From assembly GCA_024743435.1 (NCBI GenBank), contig JANSWO010000010.1, positions 114,939 to 178,938 of the forward strand: a stretch of DNA of 64,000 nucleotides. The letters run 5' to 3'. Below the pieces are notes generated by a model that saw nothing but the letters and a program-made list of their open reading frames with translations, ran no database searches and was not told the DNA's origin. Source of the DNA: Pseudomonadaceae bacterium. Its GTDB lineage: Bacteria; Pseudomonadota; Gammaproteobacteria; Pseudomonadales; Azotimanducaceae. Positions 61,258 to 64,000 of the stretch are shown in pieces (the stretch's first letter is position 1; every line of letters begins with the position of its first letter). A program made the position numbers and the translations under genes.

Positions 61258-63572
61258 CGGCGCCTTCCGCGAGCAGACTTGGTTTTCGATTTGGCTTGCG
61301 CCTTACCTTTCTTCTTAGCTTTTCCTTTGGCTTTGGCTTTGCCTGAGCTCTTGTTCACCGAGTCGCTCTCAGCGCTCTTCTTGCTCTTGTTTATGTTGGC
61401 CCTGGATGAGCCACGATCCTTGTTGGCAGTCGCCTTCTGCCTGTCTGCACGGCCCTTACCCTGCCCGCGAGAACCGCGCCCGCGAGAACTGCGGCTGTTA
61501 TCCCGTTCAAGCGTCTCAACGGGCATCAGGTCAATTTTGCCCACCTCTGGCTCCACAGACGTCAGAACAACGTCTATGCGATCACCCAGGGCAAAGCGTC
61601 TGCCACTGCGCTCACCGATCAGCGTTTGAGTTTCCGGCTGATATTGAAAGTAGTCACTGCCCAGGTTCGATATGTGTACGAGCCCCTGCAGGTAGAACGT
61701 ATCGAGTTCAACAAACAGGCCAAAACTGGTGACCGCCATCACCATGCCATCGAACTGCTCACCGAGATGATGAGATAGGTACTCACACTTGAGCCAGGAC
61801 GTGACGCCGCGCTCCACGTCTTCCGCACGGCGCTCGGTCATGGAGCATTGCTCCCCAGCGGCTGCCAGGGCCGCGCCTGCAAGCGCCGGCTGCTTGCCAC
61901 GGCAAAGCGCCTTGATCGCCCGGTGCACAACGAGATCCGGATAACGCCTGATGGGCGAGGTGAAATGCGCGTAATGGGTAAGACCAAGGCCGAAGTGGCC
62001 TTTGTTATCTGGTGTGTAATTCGCCTGCATCAGGCTGCGCAAAATGAGCACGTCAAAAAGCGCTTTGTCTTCACGCTCCGACAGCGCGGCCATCGCGGCC
62101 GCCAGCGACTTCGGCGACAGGTTCGCCACATCAAACGGCACACCCGCAAACTCAAAGGCCGTTTTGAGCTGCGCACGCTTTTCATCCGACGGCGGCTCGT
62201 GATTACGGTACAACGCTCCGGCATCGTGTTCTTCGAGATGCATGGCTGCACACACGTTCGCCGCGATCATGGCCTCTTCAACCAGCATGTGAGCGTCGTT
62301 GCGCTGTACTGGATGCAGGGCGATCACCCGTCCCTCGCTCAGCTCCAGCTTGACCTCATTGCTGTCGAAATCCAGTCCGCCTCGTCGCTCGCGCGCCCGG
62401 CGCAGGGCCTTGAATGACTTGTGCAGGGTCCGCAGAGATTCGATAACCGGTTTGCTGACCGGCAAATGAGCACCCGTGAGAAACGCTCCCACGTCCGTGT
62501 ACGTCAATCGAGCCCAGGAGCGTATGACGGCCTCGAAAAACTCAAAGCTGCGCAAGCCACCGCGCGGCCCTATTTGCATCTTGCAGACCAGCGCCATACG
62601 CCGCTCTTCCGGGCGCAACGAGCAAAGATCGTTAGATAGCGCCTCCGGCAACATCGGAACGACCCTGTCCGGCAGGTACACGGAGTTACCGCGCGCCAGG
62701 GCTTCCACATCCAGCGCGCTGCCGGGATTCACGTAGTGGCCCACGTCTGCAATGGCGACCCACAGCTCAAACCCGCTATCACTGGCCTCGCAATACAACG
62801 CATCGTCAAAGTCGCGAGCGTCTTCTCCGTCGATGGTAACGAAGGGCAGATCGCTCAGATCGCGCCGGCTTTTACTGCCACCAACCTTACGGGGAAGCCT
62901 CTTCGCAGCATCAACAACTGCCTTGGGGAACTCCGTTGGCACGCCATGGCTGGCCAGCAGCGTTGTGGACGCCCGGTCAGCTTCGCCGTCCGCTACAACC
63001 AGCCGCAAAAGACGCCCGACCAGGCCTCGGCCGTCGTCCTCGTCAACCGCGACTTCCACAGTGTCACCGTCGGCCAATGCGGGATCATCGTTGGTCAACA
63101 TGACCCGGCCACGAAAACCCGGTGTCATGGAATCGACGAACGTTGCATGCCGCGAGCGACGAAGCAGACCGACCACCGGTGCATTCGAGCGCTCGAGCAC
63201 GTCGGTGATCTGAATGCCCTCATCCGTGACCACCGCGCTTACTCGATCACCGGGCCGCAGCCGTCGGCGATCATCGCTGACCTGCACATCACCCAGATAC
63301 AGCCGGCCTTTGACGAGTTTCAGAACGCCGGTGACAACCTGCGAAGCAATCGGCAGCGAGTAGAGCCCTCTCGCAGACAGCTCAATCGCATCGTTGGCAA
63401 GCATGGCTTTGAGCACGGCTCTAAGGTTCTTCGCCGCACGCCGATCCACCTCCAAAGCGGCGAGCATGTCGACCTGGTTCAGTGGCCGAGCGGCGTCCGA
63501 CAGCACACGTCGAACATCGGCTTCAGTGAGCAGGGGAGCGTTCGAACGCGTAGATTGGGATTTTCTGGGCAT
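61254..63572 (-). CDS. rnr: Ribonuclease R
   Basis: 772 residues from ATG at 63572 (MPRKSQSTRSNAPLLTEADV). In order: winged-helix and cold-shock domains (about 20-220), the RNB catalytic domain with FVTIDGEDARDFDDAL (about 244-259), an S1 domain (about 615-695, EQFDGMVMAVTSFGLFVEL) and a basic Lys/Ser/Gly-rich tail of about 80 residues. It degrades structured RNA 3' to 5'. The open frame upstream to 63650 is not coding. Confidence 0.95.
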   Translation of the reverse strand: MPRKSQSTRSNAPLLTEADVRRVLSDAARPLNQVDMLAALEVDRRAAKNLRAVLKAMLANDAIELSARGLYSLPIASQVVTGVLKLVKGRLYLGDVQVSDDRRRLRPGDRVSAVVTDEGIQITDVLERSNAPVVGLLRRSRHATFVDSMTPGFRGRVMLTNDDPALADGDTVEVAVDEDDGRGLVGRLLRLVVADGEADRASTTLLASHGVPTEFPKAVVDAAKRLPRKVGGSKSRRDLSDLPFVTIDGEDARDFDDALYCEASDSGFELWVAIADVGHYVNPGSALDVEALARGNSVYLPDRVVPMLPEALSNDLCSLRPEERRMALVCKMQIGPRGGLRSFEFFEAVIRSWARLTYTDVGAFLTGAHLPVSKPVIESLRTLHKSFKALRRARERRGGLDFDSNEVKLELSEGRVIALHPVQRNDAHMLVEEAMIAANVCAAMHLEEHDAGALYRNHEPPSDEKRAQLKTAFEFAGVPFDVANLSPKSLAAAMAALSEREDKALFDVLILRSLMQANYTPDNKGHFGLGLTHYAHFTSPIRRYPDLVVHRAIKALCRGKQPALAGAALAAAGEQCSMTERRAEDVERGVTSWLKCEYLSHHLGEQFDGMVMAVTSFGLFVELDTFYLQGLVHISNLGSDYFQYQPETQTLIGERSGRRFALGDRIDVVLTSVEPEVGKIDLMPVETLERDNSRSSRGRGSRGQGKGRADRQKATANKDRGSSRANINKSKKSAESDSVNKSSGKAKAKGKAKKKGKAQAKSKTKSARGRRR

Positions 63573-63743
63573 AAACTCGCTGATGGTAGGAAAATTCAAA
63601 CCGCATTGGCCGGCGAGCGAGGTGGAACTGAGTCGCTGGCAAAGAGGCATTAAACGGCCAACAAAGGCCTAACGCGAGCGGAATCCCCGCCGTTTTCGCG
63701 CGCAGATGGCAAAACGGCAGCCCGAGGCATGGGTGAGATGGAT

Positions 63744-63771
63744 TTGACAACATTCTCTGCCGTCGTTAACT
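63744..63771 (+). promoter_or_regulatory. Promoter of tRNA-Leu
   Basis: TTGACA at 63744-63749 and TTAACT at 63766-63771 with a 16-bp spacer, 18 bp before the tRNA. It matches a sigma-70 promoter and points toward the tRNA. Confidence 0.75.
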
Positions 63772-63788
63772 TCCCGCTCCCGCTTCTT

Positions 63789-63875
63789 GCCGAGGTGGTG
63801 AAATTGGTAGACACGCTAGCTTCAGGTGCTAGTGGGGGCAACCCCGTGGAGGTTCAAGTCCTCTCCTCGGCACCA
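63789..63875 (+). tRNA. tRNA-Leu (anticodon CAG)
   Basis: 87 nt. Acceptor arms GCCGAGG and CCTCGGC pair perfectly and are followed by the encoded ACCA end. The anticodon stem CTAGC/GCTAG encloses TTCAGGT with anticodon CAG, and the long variable arm (GGGGGCAACCCC) marks a class II leucine tRNA. GGTTCAAGTCC is the T arm. Confidence 0.96.
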
Positions 63876-63883
63876 TTTTTTTC

Positions 63884-63909
63884 AAAAGGCCTCACTGGGG
63901 CCTTTTTCT
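63884..63909 (+). terminator. Intrinsic terminator of tRNA-Leu
   Basis: AAAAGGCC (63884-63891), a 7-nt loop, GGCCTTTT (63899-63906), then further T residues, 8 bp after the tRNA. A classical Rho-independent terminator. The remaining 90 bp to the window end hold nothing I can name. Confidence 0.88.
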
Positions 63910-64000
63910 TTAGCCGAGGTCGCGATGCCAGCTACGCATCGCGAAGAGGACTATCCCTGCCCTGCGCGCATAGCGCTGCGGGCGTGATGGTCGACCCGAA

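Overview
The window looks like a chromosomal segment of a Gram-negative gammaproteobacterium that I cannot place below class. The evidence is housekeeping synteny: rnr-rlmB-rpsF-rpsR-rplI-dnaB-radA, nrdR-ribD-ribH-nusB-thiL-pgpA, xseB-ispA beside the sodium-type motor genes pomAB, and ettA and glyA. RND efflux, CopA/CopB, lipoprotein and Tat signals show a two-membrane envelope. Base composition is moderately GC-rich throughout. There is no rRNA, CRISPR array, transposase or phage module. One tRNA, Leu(CAG), lies near the right edge.

Left part (1-20.3 kb), accessory. The 3' part of a large surface or secreted protein (calcium-type repeats, CFI-box C-terminus) is followed by an acidic protein, a membrane FHA protein and a sugar-type MFS carrier. 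A Hanks-type Ser/Thr kinase with TPRs is divergent from an ECF-like sigma factor. Next comes a dense set of poorly characterised envelope genes: a secreted papain-like peptidase, three small membrane-anchored Q/P/G-rich proteins, a zinc-ribbon/SHOCT protein, an M48-like protein whose HExxH reads RExxH, several acidic low-complexity proteins, a Rap1a/Tai-like secreted protein, and a DUF2975/XRE pair with a palindrome over its probable promoter. Four 151-bp tandem repeats split the two arms. Five proteins in the window end in, or nearly in, DG(W/Y). This region is the best candidate for an undescribed system: kinase, sigma factor and phospho-binding protein next to a protease and low-complexity envelope cluster.

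Middle (20.3-31.3 kb), core metabolism. A dienoyl-CoA isomerase-like crotonase, a dispersed-repeat cluster, pomAB, xseB-ispA, a clan AA aspartic protease, and an overlapping operon (nrdR, ribD, ribH, nusB, thiL, pgpA) with glyA upstream. ribE and ribBA are absent from their usual place between ribD and ribH, and dxs is absent after ispA.

Right-middle (31.3-55.6 kb), mixed metabolism and resistance. EttA, an AraC/DUF2147/acyltransferase operon, two HAD phosphatases, a sulfurtransferase, a GH13 alpha-glucosidase, SDR and ThuA genes, an aromatic hydroxylase with a VOC protein and a nitroreductase, a paired ArsA/Get3-like ATPase, a TetR-RND efflux operon with a clear operator, and copAB with a CsoR-like palindrome.

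Right end (55.6-64 kb), information processing. Cyclophilin, radA, dnaB, the S6/S18/L9 operon, rlmB, RNase R and tRNA-Leu with promoter and terminator.
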